Shown: positions 8,615 to 17,172 of the stretch, piece by piece
How positions within the stretch are numbered: the stretch's first letter is position 1
Layout: the number at the start of each line of letters is the position of its first letter
Origin: Tabrizicola_A sp964393035
Lineage (GTDB): Bacteria; Pseudomonadota; Alphaproteobacteria; Rhodobacterales; Rhodobacteraceae
Direction of reading: 5' to 3'
Length of the DNA stretch: 64,000 nt
Assembly (NCBI GenBank): GCA_964393035.1
Contig: CAYMRX010000001.1
Location: 248,001-312,000, forward strand
Translations under genes and position numbers: made by a program
Notes under the pieces: model-generated
The model's input: the letters and a program-made list of their open reading frames with translations, nothing else
What the model was told of the DNA's origin: nothing
The model's database searches: none

Positions 8615-9418
8615 ATGGGAATCGGGGAACAGATCGCAGGGGATTGGCACGCGGCGCTGGCGGCGCTGGCGTGGCAAGTGGATCTAGGTGTCGATGAGGT
8701 GATCGGCGACAGCGCAATTGACCGTTACGAGTTGCCCGAAACCACCAAAGCCGCGCCGGCCTCTCTGCGCGCCGCCCCCCCGGCTCCGGTCTTTGTCGAG
8801 ACCCCGCAAATCGACCCGGTGGAGGTGGCCCGCAGCACCGCCGCCCGCGCGACCAGCCTTGACACCCTGCGCGATGACCTTGTCAGCTTTGATCTTTGCG
8901 ATCTGAAAAAAGGCGCGCGCAACACGGTCTTTGCCGATGGCAATCCCGCCGCGCGGGTGTTGATCCTTGGCGAAGCGCCGGGGCTGGAAGAAGATCGCGA
9001 AGGCCGCCCCTTTGTGGGCCGCGCCGGGCAATTGCTGGACCGGATGTTCGCCGCCATCGGCCTGTCGCGCACATCGCCCGACCCAGAGGCAGCACTATAT
9101 ATCACCAATGTCATGCCATGGCGCCCGCCCGGCAACCGCGATCCGGAACCGGCGGAAATCGCCATGATGCGCCCCTTTGTAGAGCGGCACATTGCCCTGA
9201 TGGACCCCGATGTGATTGTCGTCATGGGCAATATCCCCTTGTTCGCCCTCACGGGGCAAAAAGGCATCCTGCGGGCGCGCGGCACATGGTCCAAGGCGCT
9301 GGACCGCCCGCTCTTGCCGATGGCCCACCCGGCCTATCTCTTGCGCAACCCGATCGCCAAACGCGAGGCCTGGGCCGACCTTCTGTCGCTGCAAGCCCAT
9401 CTGCAAGGCAAAGCCTGA
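8615..9418 (+). CDS. Uracil-DNA glycosylase, family 4-like, without iron-sulfur cysteines
   Basis: Removes uracil from DNA for base-excision repair. 267 residues with an N-terminal extension of about 80 residues, then the catalytic core: GEAPG (119-123), the PFVGRAGQLLDRM segment and the C-terminal HPAYLLR motif. Family 4 enzymes normally carry four cysteines for a 4Fe-4S cluster. Here only one cysteine (residue 95) exists in the whole protein; NVMPWRPPGNRD carries Trp where the cluster Cys of the NVVKCRPP motif normally lies. The start at 8615 follows the divergent pyrB promoter region; a longer frame from 8579 has no better signal. Confidence 0.85.
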   Translation: MGIGEQIAGDWHAALAALAWQVDLGVDEVIGDSAIDRYELPETTKAAPASLRAAPPAPVFVETPQIDPVEVARSTAARATSLDTLRDDLVSFDLCDLKKGARNTVFADGNPAARVLILGEAPGLEEDREGRPFVGRAGQLLDRMFAAIGLSRTSPDPEAALYITNVMPWRPPGNRDPEPAEIAMMRPFVERHIALMDPDVIVVMGNIPLFALTGQKGILRARGTWSKALDRPLLPMAHPAYLLRNPIAKREAWADLLSLQAHLQGKA

Positions 9419-9436
9419 ACGCTGCTCTGCGGCTGC

Positions 9437-9486
9437 CTTCGGCTCCTCATCGCTTGGCCTCGACGCGCGTCGAAGACGGTGAGGAG
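9437..9486. repeat. Interleaved inverted-repeat element between convergent genes
   Basis: CTTCG (9437-9441) pairs with CGAAG (9471-9475) and CTCCTCA (9443-9449) pairs with TGAGGAG (9480-9486), so the two pairs alternate rather than nest. A perfect 14-base palindrome, TCGACGCGCGTCGA, fills 9460-9473. A second element with the same layout is at 62389-62441, also between convergent genes. It may serve as a bidirectional terminator or be a dispersed repeat. Confidence 0.4.
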
Positions 9487-9491
9487 GGCGT

Positions 9492-10283
9492 TCAAGGTGC
9501 CGGGCACCCCTCAATTTCCACCGCTTGGGTGCCCCCCAGAACCGTCAGTCGCAGCCCCGACCGATCCAAGGCAAAGGGCACGCCGCTGGGGGCAACCATT
9601 TCTGTCACGGTGGTCAACACCGCGCCTTCCCGGCTGGTCTGGCCGTCCGAGACCCAAATCGTCGGATCGGCAGGCTCGATCACCACGCCCTCCTTGCCCC
9701 CCCGCGCCGCGATCTCGACCGTCGCGGTCAGCCGCAGCCCATCGGCAATCGGCGCGACCGCACAGGCCACCTTGCCCAGATCCGCGCTGCCACGGGTGGG
9801 GGTTGCTTGCAGGGCGGCGTGAATTTCAGCGTTTTCCTGTCCCGGTGCGGCCAGATCGGCCGAGAGGGTCACCTCGGCGGGCATGCAAATCTCGTTGCAA
9901 ATCCCCAAATCCACCCGCGCCTTCAGCTGCATGGGTTGGCCCGCGACCTTGGGCAGAACCTCCAAAGGCAGCACCACGCCCCCCTTATAGCCCACCGTCT
10001 GCATGCCATTGATGTGAAACACCACCGGGCTTGGCCAATGCACGCGCACCGAGGCCACGTTCTGCGACCCCGACCAGTCGAACACCGGCGGGATGCCCGC
10101 CTCACCGGGCCGACGCCAGTAGGTTTTCCAGCCCGGCGCCAAGGCCAAGGCCAGCCCTGCCATGTGATGTCCGCTTTGCATCCGCCAACCGGGCAGCAGG
10201 CTGGCGTGCAAAAGCTCGTCCTGCGTCATCGCGCCCAAGGGGGCGGTGCCGGCAAGAAACATCAAAAGGGCAGCGATTTTCAT
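9492..10283 (-). CDS. Periplasmic protein with DsbD/ScsB-like N-terminal domain
   Basis: 263 residues with a signal peptide (about 1-18). The body matches the disulfide-reductase alpha domain of DsbD/ScsB: VFHINGMQTVGYKGGV, then DLGICNEICMPAE with the paired cysteines C129 and C133 that accept electrons from a membrane domain. The transmembrane and thioredoxin domains of full DsbD are absent, so it is a stand-alone domain. I infer a role in periplasmic thiol exchange, perhaps for cytochrome c or copper proteins. It is divergent from yqgE. Confidence 0.8.
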   Translation of the reverse strand: MKIAALLMFLAGTAPLGAMTQDELLHASLLPGWRMQSGHHMAGLALALAPGWKTYWRRPGEAGIPPVFDWSGSQNVASVRVHWPSPVVFHINGMQTVGYKGGVVLPLEVLPKVAGQPMQLKARVDLGICNEICMPAEVTLSADLAAPGQENAEIHAALQATPTRGSADLGKVACAVAPIADGLRLTATVEIAARGGKEGVVIEPADPTIWVSDGQTSREGAVLTTVTEMVAPSGVPFALDRSGLRLTVLGGTQAVEIEGCPAP

Positions 10284-10425
10284 GAGTCGTAAAGTAATCG
10301 CACCGGCAGCAATGGGAAATCACGTTCCGGTCAGCCCCGTGCAACAAAACGGGACTTGAGGCGCAAGCGTCGCAGGATCACAGTGAAGTGGACAAAAGCG
10401 GCGTCGATTCGATGGACCAGTCAAA

Positions 10426-10980
10426 ATGGATCTGACGGGCAAGTTTCTGGTGGCGATGCCCGGCATGGGCGACCCGCGCTTTGAAAAAAGCGTGATTCTG
10501 GTCTGCGCCCATAGCGACGAAGGCGCCATGGGCATCATTGTCAACAAGCCGGTCGAAGAAGTCACCTTCGCCGGGTTGTTGGAACATCTGAACATCCCCC
10601 GTGCGCCCGAGGGTCGCGATATTGCCGTGCATTTCGGCGGCCCGGTCGAACGCGGCCGGGGTTTCGTGCTGCACAGCCGCGATTATCGCGGGGGTGCTGC
10701 GACCATGCGGATCGAGGGTGGGTTTGGCATGACGGCGACGCTGGATGTGCTGGAGGCTTTGGCCCGTGGCGAAGGCCCGCATCGCGCGCTGCTGGCTTTG
10801 GGGTATTCCGGCTGGGGACCGGGGCAGCTGGAAGACGAAATCGCCCGCAATGATTGGCTTACTGCGGATGCCGATGCAGCCCTTGTCTTTGCCGATGACG
10901 ATGGCGGCAAGTGGCAGGGCGCGCTGAAATCCATGGGGATCAATCCCCTGACCCTTTCCGGCACCGCCGGGCGCGCCTGA
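10426..10980 (+). CDS. YqgE/AlgH family protein
   Basis: 184 residues. Matches the UPF0301 family from the start: LTGKFLVAMPGMGDPRFEKS, then HSDEGAMGIIVNKP and a Gly-rich HFGGPVERGRGFVLH stretch. Structures of the family exist but the biochemical role is not established (AlgH affects alginate regulation in Pseudomonas). It lies in divergent orientation to the DsbD-like gene and 71 bases before the serine protease. Confidence 0.92.
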   Translation: MDLTGKFLVAMPGMGDPRFEKSVILVCAHSDEGAMGIIVNKPVEEVTFAGLLEHLNIPRAPEGRDIAVHFGGPVERGRGFVLHSRDYRGGAATMRIEGGFGMTATLDVLEALARGEGPHRALLALGYSGWGPGQLEDEIARNDWLTADADAALVFADDDGGKWQGALKSMGINPLTLSGTAGRA

Positions 10981-11051
10981 GAGCTTGCCCGAAATTCGCC
11001 GCAATCCGGCGTTAGGGAAAAGTTCTTGCTTCCCAACTGACCGCGAGACAG

Positions 11052-11849
11052 ATGCGCCTCATCCTTGCCTTTCTTGCCATTCTGGCTGCGCCGGCACAGG
11101 CCGAGGAAAGCCGTCTTGTCAGCCTTGAAACCACCGATGCGGGCGCAGGCTGGCAGGCGGTCGGTCGGCTGAACCTTGGCACGCGCGGGTTTTGTACCGG
11201 CGCGCTGATCGCGCCCGATATCGTGCTGACCGCGGCGCATTGCCTCTATGACAAGGAAACCGGCGCCCGTCTGCCCGATCAGGACATCGAATTCCTTGCC
11301 GGCTGGCGCAATGGGCGGGCAGAGGCCTATCGCCATGTGCAAAAGACCGTGGCCCATCCCGACTACATCTACTCTGGTGCCGAAAGTCTGGACCGCGTGG
11401 CCTTTGACCTTGCGCTCATCAAGCTGGATCAGCCGATCCGCCTGCCGCAGATCATCCCCTTTGCCACCGACATTCGGCCGGGGCGTGGCGATGCTGTCGG
11501 GGTGGTGTCCTATGCGCAAGACCGGGCCGAAGCGCCCAGCTTGCAGGAAACCTGCCATGTGCTGGATCGCGCCCCGGAAATCGTGGTGTTTTCCTGCGAC
11601 GTCGATTTCGGCTCCTCGGGGGCGCCGATCTTTGCCCTGCGTGACGGCGTGATGAAGATCGTTTCGGTCGTCTCGGCCAAGGCCGATGTTGACGGGGAAC
11701 GCGTGGCCCTTGGGTCCGTGCTGACCGGCCGGATCGAGGAATTGCAGGCTGAGCTTGACGCTGGTCCCGCTGCCACCCGCATGCGGGGCGGCACAGTGCG
11801 GATCCTGTCCGGTGGGCAGGCCAGCGGGGCAAAATTCGTCAAACCCTGA
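11052..11849 (+). CDS. Secreted trypsin/V8-like serine protease
   Basis: 265 residues with a signal peptide (cleavage near residue 18, after AQA). The chymotrypsin-fold triad is recognisable: His in VLTAAHC, Asp in FDLALIKLD, and Ser in CDVDFGSSGAPIFA. The serine motif is GSSGAP rather than the trypsin GDSGGP, more like glutamyl endopeptidases. Cysteine pairs flank the His and Ser regions. Probably acts in the periplasm or outside; substrate unknown. Confidence 0.87.
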   Translation: MRLILAFLAILAAPAQAEESRLVSLETTDAGAGWQAVGRLNLGTRGFCTGALIAPDIVLTAAHCLYDKETGARLPDQDIEFLAGWRNGRAEAYRHVQKTVAHPDYIYSGAESLDRVAFDLALIKLDQPIRLPQIIPFATDIRPGRGDAVGVVSYAQDRAEAPSLQETCHVLDRAPEIVVFSCDVDFGSSGAPIFALRDGVMKIVSVVSAKADVDGERVALGSVLTGRIEELQAELDAGPAATRMRGGTVRILSGGQASGAKFVKP

Positions 11850-11854
11850 CGGCG

Positions 11855-11893
11855 CCCGTTCTGACCACCCGTTCTGACCGCCCGTTCTGGCCG
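11855..11893. repeat. Three tandem 13-base repeats
   Basis: Directly after the protease stop there are three adjacent copies of a 13-base unit: CCCGTTCTGACCA (11855-11867), CCCGTTCTGACCG (11868-11880) and CCCGTTCTGGCCG (11881-11893), with a degenerate fourth start (CCTGTTT). The units differ at one or two positions. They lie 19 bases before the heat-shock-like promoter of hsp20. Confidence 0.9.
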
Positions 11894-11912
11894 CCTGTTT
11901 ACGGCACAGGGG

Positions 11913-11942
11913 CTTGAAACCACGGCAGCCACTTCCCAGATC
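11913..11942 (+). promoter_or_regulatory. Possible heat-shock (RpoH) promoter of the Hsp20 gene
   Basis: CTTGAAA at 11913-11919 matches the RpoH -35 element, and 15 bases later CCCAGATC resembles the -10 element (consensus CCCCATnT). Transcription would start near 11950 and leave about 90 bases of leader before the Hsp20 start. The -10 match is imperfect. Confidence 0.4.
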
Positions 11943-12038
11943 ATGCTTGTCCCCGGTGCCAAGACGGGCCGGGGCGCAACCCCATTGTCCGTGCCCGTTT
12001 CGGGGCGGACGCCCCTAGCATCGCTTCAGGAGGATGAC

Positions 12039-12509
12039 ATGCGTGGCTTTGATTTTGCCCCTCTTTACCGGGCCACTGTCGGCTTTGACCGGATTGCCGA
12101 TCTGATGGACCGCGCGCTGACCGCCGATGTGGCCCAGCCAACCTACCCCCCTTACAACATCGAAAAGACCGCCGAAGATGCCTATCGCATCTCGATCGCC
12201 GTTGCCGGGTTCACCCCCGACGAACTCTCGGTCGAGGTGAAGGATGGCGCGCTGCTCGTGACCGCCCGCAAGGCCCCCGAGACGGCCGAGAAGGCCTATC
12301 TGCACCGGGGCATTGCCACCCGCGCCTTTGAACGCCGCTTTGCACTGGCCGATCATGTGCGCGTCACCGGGGCGGCCCATGAACATGGCATGCTGCACAT
12401 TGATCTGGTGCGCGAGGTGCCCGAGGCGATGAAGCCCCGCCGGATCGAGATCGGCCGCCCGACGGTGACCGAAACCCCGGCGATTGAGGCCAAACCTGTC
12501 GAGGCGTGA
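12039..12509 (+). CDS. Small heat-shock protein, Hsp20/alpha-crystallin family
   Basis: ATP-independent chaperone that holds unfolding proteins in the cytoplasm. 156 residues: a short N-terminal arm, the alpha-crystallin domain from YNIEKTAEDAYRISIAVAGF to about residue 130 with GMLHIDLVREVP, and an IEI (I-x-I) oligomerisation motif near residue 139. Start chosen at 12039 because AGGAGG lies 6 bases before; the longer frame from 11943 would begin inside the putative promoter. It is followed by a strong terminator. Confidence 0.92.
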   Translation: MRGFDFAPLYRATVGFDRIADLMDRALTADVAQPTYPPYNIEKTAEDAYRISIAVAGFTPDELSVEVKDGALLVTARKAPETAEKAYLHRGIATRAFERRFALADHVRVTGAAHEHGMLHIDLVREVPEAMKPRRIEIGRPTVTETPAIEAKPVEA

Positions 12510-12527
12510 TCCAGCGCCCTGAAGACC

Positions 12528-12556
12528 AAAGGCCCGGAGACACCCTCCGGGCCTTT
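12528..12556 (+). terminator. Rho-independent terminator after hsp20
   Basis: Perfect 12-base stem, AAAGGCCCGGAG / CTCCGGGCCTTT, with loop ACACC, ending in a short T run. Confidence 0.88.
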
Positions 12557-12653
12557 CGCTTATCGCACGATGCGCGGTCATTGATCGACGAGGAGCCGCT
12601 TTCCTTTCGCGCCTGTCTGTTCCAAGAAAGGGCAATCCGCAAAAGGCGCCCCC

Positions 12654-13895
12654 ATGGAACTGACCCGCAAGCCCCTGCCCCCCAAGCCGCCAGCCGATCG
12701 CCCCGCCCTGCGCCCCGCCACGGCGGCGCTTGACGGCGGCCTTGCGCCGAACCCTGTCACAGGGGCGATCCAGCCCGATATTTCGATGTCGGTGAACAAT
12801 GTCTTCGCGCCCGGATCGGCGGGCTTTTCCGCTGAAGGGGCCGATCTTGCCGATCTGCCCTTCCTCTATGCCCGCTGGACCAATCCCACCACCCGCGCGC
12901 TGGAAGCGCGCCTTGCAGCCCTTGAAGGGGCCGAGGATGCCCTGGCCACCGCGACAGGCGTTGCAGCCATTGCCGCCACCTTTCTGGGTCTTTTGAAGGC
13001 GGGCGACCATCTGATTGTCTCGGAGGTCTGCTACGCCGGAGCTTTTGAGTTGGCCACCCGCATCCTGCCGGATCTTGGCATCGAGGTGACGGCAGTGAAC
13101 CTGTCGGACCTTGCCGCCACCCGCGCGGCCCTGCGTCCGAACACCCGGCTCATCCACGCCGAAAGCCCTTGCAACCCGATCCTGCGGCTGACCGATCTGG
13201 CCGCCCTTGCCGCGCTGGCGCATGAGGCCGGGGCGCTTTTGTCGGTGGACAGCACGCTGGCAACCCCGGTCATCACAAGGCCGCTGGCGCTTGGTGTCGA
13301 TCTGGTGATCCATTCCCTGACCAAATTCATGAACGGCCACGGTGACGCCTTGGGCGGCGCGGTCATTGGCCGCAAAGAGCTGATTGCCCGGCTGCGCGCC
13401 CGTTCTGGCGTCTATCTGGGCGCCACGCTTTCGGCGCAGAACGCCTGGCTGATCCTGCGCGGGCTCGACACGCTTTTCCCGCGCATCCGCACGGCCTCGG
13501 CCAATGCACAACGGCTTGCCGAATGGCTGGAGGCCCATCCGAAGGTGACGCGCGTGCTTTATCCGGGGCTGGAAAGCCACCCCCAGCACGGGCTGGCCCG
13601 CGCCCAGATGGCATTGCCCGGCGGCATGATCGCCTTTCAGGTGGCGGACCCGGACGCCATGTCACGGCAACTGGCCGACCGGCTGCGGATCATCCACTAT
13701 GCCTTTTCGCTGGGGCATCAGCGGTCAATCTGCGTGTTGATCCCGACCACCGAGATTCAGGCTTCGACCTTCCGCATGCAGGGCGCGGCGCTGGCGCGTT
13801 ATCGCGACTGGGCGGGCAACGGGCTGTTCCGCTTGTCGGTCGGCCTGGAAGACCCAGAGGATCTGATCGAGGATCTGGCCCAAGCACTTGGCTGA
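12654..13895 (+). CDS. PLP-dependent trans-sulfuration enzyme (cystathionine gamma-synthase/lyase family)
   Basis: 413-residue member of the Cys/Met metabolism PLP family. Visible: TNPTTRALEARLAALEGAE, the PLP-phosphate region ATATGVAAI, the AESPCNPILRLTD segment, and the PLP lysine in SLTKFMNGHGD (near residue 223). The C-terminal half ends in the typical LSVGLEDPEDLI. The family includes cystathionine gamma-synthase, cystathionine gamma-lyase, methionine gamma-lyase and homoserine sulfhydrylases, and I cannot choose among them from sequence. The N-terminal 35 residues are proline-rich and unlike the shorter classical enzymes. It starts behind the hsp20 terminator, so it has its own promoter. 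Confidence 0.85.
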   Translation: MELTRKPLPPKPPADRPALRPATAALDGGLAPNPVTGAIQPDISMSVNNVFAPGSAGFSAEGADLADLPFLYARWTNPTTRALEARLAALEGAEDALATATGVAAIAATFLGLLKAGDHLIVSEVCYAGAFELATRILPDLGIEVTAVNLSDLAATRAALRPNTRLIHAESPCNPILRLTDLAALAALAHEAGALLSVDSTLATPVITRPLALGVDLVIHSLTKFMNGHGDALGGAVIGRKELIARLRARSGVYLGATLSAQNAWLILRGLDTLFPRIRTASANAQRLAEWLEAHPKVTRVLYPGLESHPQHGLARAQMALPGGMIAFQVADPDAMSRQLADRLRIIHYAFSLGHQRSICVLIPTTEIQASTFRMQGAALARYRDWAGNGLFRLSVGLEDPEDLIEDLAQALG

Positions 13896-14044
13896 ACCGC
13901 ATCGCCACGGCCATGTCACCTGACGGCGGCAGGGGGTCCGTCCGGGGGAGGCGCAAGGCCCGCTGCAATCCTTGGCCGTGTCATGAAAAAAGCGGCGACG
14001 CATGGCGCGGGGGGACACGCCTTGCGCCGCCAAGATGACGGCGA

Positions 14045-14569
14045 TCAGTAGATCAGCCCGTCATAAACCCCAAAGGCGCTTGCCGTGCTGCCCAGGCTTT
14101 CGCCCTGATCGCGGGCATAGGCCGACACCGCCGAATAGGTTCCCGGCCCGAACGAGCCATCCACCCCACCCCGGTAATAGCCCCAATGGGCCAGGCGGCG
14201 TTGGATCAAGCGGCGCTCGGCGCTGGAATAGCTGTTGAACGCGCGCGCGGCGGGGGTGGAATAGATCGAGCCATAGTCCCGCTGCGGCTTGTAATGCCCA
14301 TGGCCATGCCGGCGGCCATGATTGCCCTGATAATACCCGTACGGCTCTGGGTCCTGCAGATACTGGGGTTCATATTGCGGCACCGGGCGATAGACCGGCA
14401 CGCGGTCGCGGCGGGCATCATCAATGATGGATTTCAAGACAAGCGCCCCCACGGCGCCTTTCAGCGTGTCCTGCTCGCGCTGACCCCACGCCGAAGCAGG
14501 GTCGGCCGAGGTGGCAAGCGCCAATGCGGTCACCAAGGAAAGAGCGGAGGCTTTGAGATGCGGCAGCAT
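14045..14569 (-). CDS. Secreted protein with C-terminal peptidoglycan-binding-like domain
   Basis: 174 residues with a signal peptide (cleavage after ASA, about residue 27). The middle (about 60-100) is rich in Tyr, Pro, Gly and His, including a short HGHGH stretch. The last 60 residues look like a PG-binding-1 domain: ERRLIQRRLAHWGYYRGG followed by VDGSFGPGT. This suggests periplasmic binding to cell wall. It is convergent with the PLP enzyme. No enzyme motif is present. Confidence 0.75.
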   Translation of the reverse strand: MLPHLKASALSLVTALALATSADPASAWGQREQDTLKGAVGALVLKSIIDDARRDRVPVYRPVPQYEPQYLQDPEPYGYYQGNHGRRHGHGHYKPQRDYGSIYSTPAARAFNSYSSAERRLIQRRLAHWGYYRGGVDGSFGPGTYSAVSAYARDQGESLGSTASAFGVYDGLIY

Positions 14570-14738
14570 GTCGGGGGTCCTTTCGGGTTTGCGCCGCCCC
14601 GGCTGTCGGGTTGGCTGATGACCGAAAGATGGGGCATCCCCCGCCCGCTAGGCAAAATCGCGGGGTTGTTAGGCGATAGCGAAGGCCGGCGCCCCCATAG
14701 ACCAAAAGTTGAGGCCGCCTTCACGGCCCCCAAAACGA

Positions 14739-14764
14739 AAACGGGGCCCCTAAAGGCCCCGTTT
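14739..14764 (-). terminator. Terminator after gabD
   Basis: Stem AAACGGGGCC (14739-14748) and GGCCCCGTTT (14755-14764) with a 6-base loop; on the minus strand it is followed by a T-rich run, so it ends the gabD transcript. Confidence 0.85.
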
Positions 14765-14799
14765 CCCAATGCGCTATCCTGCAATCAGATCGACCGCAA

Positions 14800-16278
14800 T
14801 CAGACCGACAGGCAGACGTATTTGACTTCCATGTAATCCTCGACGCCATGCGAAGACCCTTCGCGGCCAAGGCCCGACTGTTTGACACCGCCGAAAGGTG
14901 CCACCTCGGTCGAGATCAGGCCGGTGTTGACGCCCACCATGCCATATTCCAGCGCTTCCTGAACGCGGGTGATCCGGCCCACATCACGGGCGAAGAAATA
15001 GGACGCCAGACCGAAGATCGTGTTGTTGGCCAGATAGATGACCTCCTCCTCGGTGTCGAACTTGAACAGGGGTGCTACCGGGCCGAAGGTTTCTTCCGTG
15101 GCCACCTTCATGTCATTGGTCACGCCGGTCAGCACGGTCGGCTCAAAGAACGTGCCGCCCAAGGCATGCGCCTTGCCGCCGGTCAGAACCTTGCCGCCGC
15201 CCGAGACGACATCGGTGATATGTTCTTTCACCTTGTCGACGGCCTTGTCGTTGATCAAAGGCCCTGTGGTGATACCATCCTTCAACCCGTCGCCCACGTT
15301 CAGCTTGCGCACTGCCGCCGCCAGCTTTTCGGCGAAAGCGTCGTAAACGCCCGCCTGCACATAGATGCGGTTGGCGCAAACGCAGGTCTGGCCGTTGTTG
15401 CGGAACTTCGAGATCATCGCGCCTTCGACGGCCTTATCAAGGTCGGCGTCATCGAACACGATGAAGGGCGCGTTGCCGCCCAGTTCCATCGAGCATTTCA
15501 GCACCTGATCGGCGGCCTGACGCAGCAGGATGCGACCCACTTCGGTCGAGCCGGTGAAGGTCAGCTTGCGCACACGCGGGTTTTCGCAGAATTCCTTGCC
15601 GATGTCGGAGGACCGCGACGAGGTGACGACCGAGAACACCCCCTTCGGCACGCCGGCGCGTTCAGCCAAGACAGCCATGGCCAGCGCCGACAAGGGCGTC
15701 TCGGCAGCCGGGCGGGCGACCATGCCACAGCCAACGGCCAAAGCCGGGCCAACCTTGCGGGCGATCATGGCGTTCGGGAAGTTCCACGGCGTGATCGAGG
15801 TGGCCACACCAATCGGCTGTTTCAGCACGGTGATGCGTTTGTCGCGCTGGTGGCCGGGGATCGTCTCGCCATAGATGCGCTTGGCTTCCTCGCCAAACCA
15901 TTCGATGAAGGACGCGCCATAAAGAATCTCGCCCTTGGCTTCGGCCAAAGGCTTGCCCATTTCGGCGGTCAGGATGGCAGCCAGATCGTCGGCATTGGCG
16001 ACCATCAGATCGAACCACTTGCGCATGACGGCGGCGCGTTCCTTGCCGGTGCGGGCGGCCCATTCGTGACGCGCCTTGTCGGCGGCCTCGATGGCGCGGC
16101 GGGCGTCTTCGCGGGTCATGTCGGCGACATTGGCGATCACATCGCCGCGCGCCGGGTTGGTGACGGCAAAGGTCTTGCCGTCAGCGGCATCGACCCATTC
16201 GCCCGCGATATAGGCCTGTTCGACCAGCAGGCTGGGGTCTTTCAGAATAGAGCGCAGATCGGTTGCAGTATCGAGCAT
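14800..16278 (-). CDS. gabD: Succinate-semialdehyde dehydrogenase (NAD(P)+)
   Basis: Oxidises succinate semialdehyde to succinate, the last step of GABA degradation. 492 residues, normal for the family. Key features: TPWNFPNAMIARKVGPAL, the nucleotide-site FTGSTEVGR, the general base in MELGGNAPF, and the catalytic Cys in NNGQTCVCANRIYV, where the second Cys two residues on is typical of GabD. No gabT or regulator is adjacent, so the gene is monocistronic with its own terminator. Confidence 0.94.
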   Translation of the reverse strand: MLDTATDLRSILKDPSLLVEQAYIAGEWVDAADGKTFAVTNPARGDVIANVADMTREDARRAIEAADKARHEWAARTGKERAAVMRKWFDLMVANADDLAAILTAEMGKPLAEAKGEILYGASFIEWFGEEAKRIYGETIPGHQRDKRITVLKQPIGVATSITPWNFPNAMIARKVGPALAVGCGMVARPAAETPLSALAMAVLAERAGVPKGVFSVVTSSRSSDIGKEFCENPRVRKLTFTGSTEVGRILLRQAADQVLKCSMELGGNAPFIVFDDADLDKAVEGAMISKFRNNGQTCVCANRIYVQAGVYDAFAEKLAAAVRKLNVGDGLKDGITTGPLINDKAVDKVKEHITDVVSGGGKVLTGGKAHALGGTFFEPTVLTGVTNDMKVATEETFGPVAPLFKFDTEEEVIYLANNTIFGLASYFFARDVGRITRVQEALEYGMVGVNTGLISTEVAPFGGVKQSGLGREGSSHGVEDYMEVKYVCLSV

Positions 16279-16386
16279 GTGGGCCTCCCATTTCTCGGCT
16301 GGCCCTGCAATGCATCTTGAGGCACAAAAAGTCTAGCATGCGCTGCTTTACTGGCCCCAAATTCTGCTTGTAACTGGAATCATCCC

Positions 16387-17166
16387 ATGACCGATCTGAG
16401 CCGCGACTATCAAAACTCTGCCTTCATTTCAGACGGGGATGCCTATTATCCACACTGGCAAGCCATGGCGGCAGCGTTTCGCGCGCAGATGGGCGAACGG
16501 GCCGCGCTGAATATCCCTTATGGCCCCGGCGCACGGCAGGCTTTCGATCTTTTCCACCCCGAAACCCGCCCCAAGGGCCTTCTGGTCTTTGTTCATGGTG
16601 GCTATTGGCTGGCCTGTGACCGCGCCGATTACAGCCATCTGGCCGCCGGCGCTCTGGCCCGCGGCTGGGCCTGCGCCATGCCCTCCTACACGCTGGCCCC
16701 CGAGGGTCGGATCGCAGCCATGACGCAGGAAGTGGCGCAAGCGGTGCGCGCCGCCGCAGCCCGCATCTCCGGCCCTGTGGTGGTCACCGGCCATTCGGCT
16801 GGCGGGCATCTTTCCGCCCGCATGGGCTGCACCGATCTGGATCTGCCCGTGGCGCGTGTGGTGCCGATCTCTCCCCTAGCGGACCTTGCCCCGCTGATGC
16901 AGACCGATATGAACGCCGATCTGCGCATCGACACTCCCGAGGCCACCGCCGAAAGCCCGGCGCGGCTGGCCTTGCGTCAGGGCACCACGGCCCATGTCTG
17001 GGTCGGCGGGCAGGAACGCCCCGCCTTTCTGTGGCACGCCCGCACGCTGTCAGAGGAATGGAATTGCCCTTGGACTGTGGAGCCGGGCAAGCATCATTTC
17101 GATGTGATCGACGGGCTGACCGACCCCGCGTCGCCGCTTATGGCGGCCTGCTTGGACGGGTTCTAA
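16387..17166 (+). CDS. Alpha/beta hydrolase, arylformamidase (KynB-like) group
   Basis: 259 residues. HGGYW near residue 70 forms the oxyanion hole, GHSAGGH (about residue 138) carries the nucleophile serine, and GKHHFDVIDGL near the end holds the catalytic His. This order fits esterases and N-formylkynurenine formamidase-like enzymes. No tryptophan-degradation gene is beside it, so the substrate is open. It is divergent from gabD and convergent with the prenyl synthase, with 6 bases between stops. Confidence 0.82.
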   Translation: MTDLSRDYQNSAFISDGDAYYPHWQAMAAAFRAQMGERAALNIPYGPGARQAFDLFHPETRPKGLLVFVHGGYWLACDRADYSHLAAGALARGWACAMPSYTLAPEGRIAAMTQEVAQAVRAAAARISGPVVVTGHSAGGHLSARMGCTDLDLPVARVVPISPLADLAPLMQTDMNADLRIDTPEATAESPARLALRQGTTAHVWVGGQERPAFLWHARTLSEEWNCPWTVEPGKHHFDVIDGLTDPASPLMAACLDGF

Positions 17167-17172
17167 CCCCCT

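Noticed and set aside
11855..11893. GTTC repeats resembling an SOS box
   Set aside because: Rhodobacter LexA sites are GTTC-N7-GTTC; here the spacing is nine bases, set by the 13-base tandem repeat.
14848..16320. A 490-codon plus-strand frame opposite gabD
   Set aside because: Pure antisense shadow; gabD on the other strand has all catalytic motifs.
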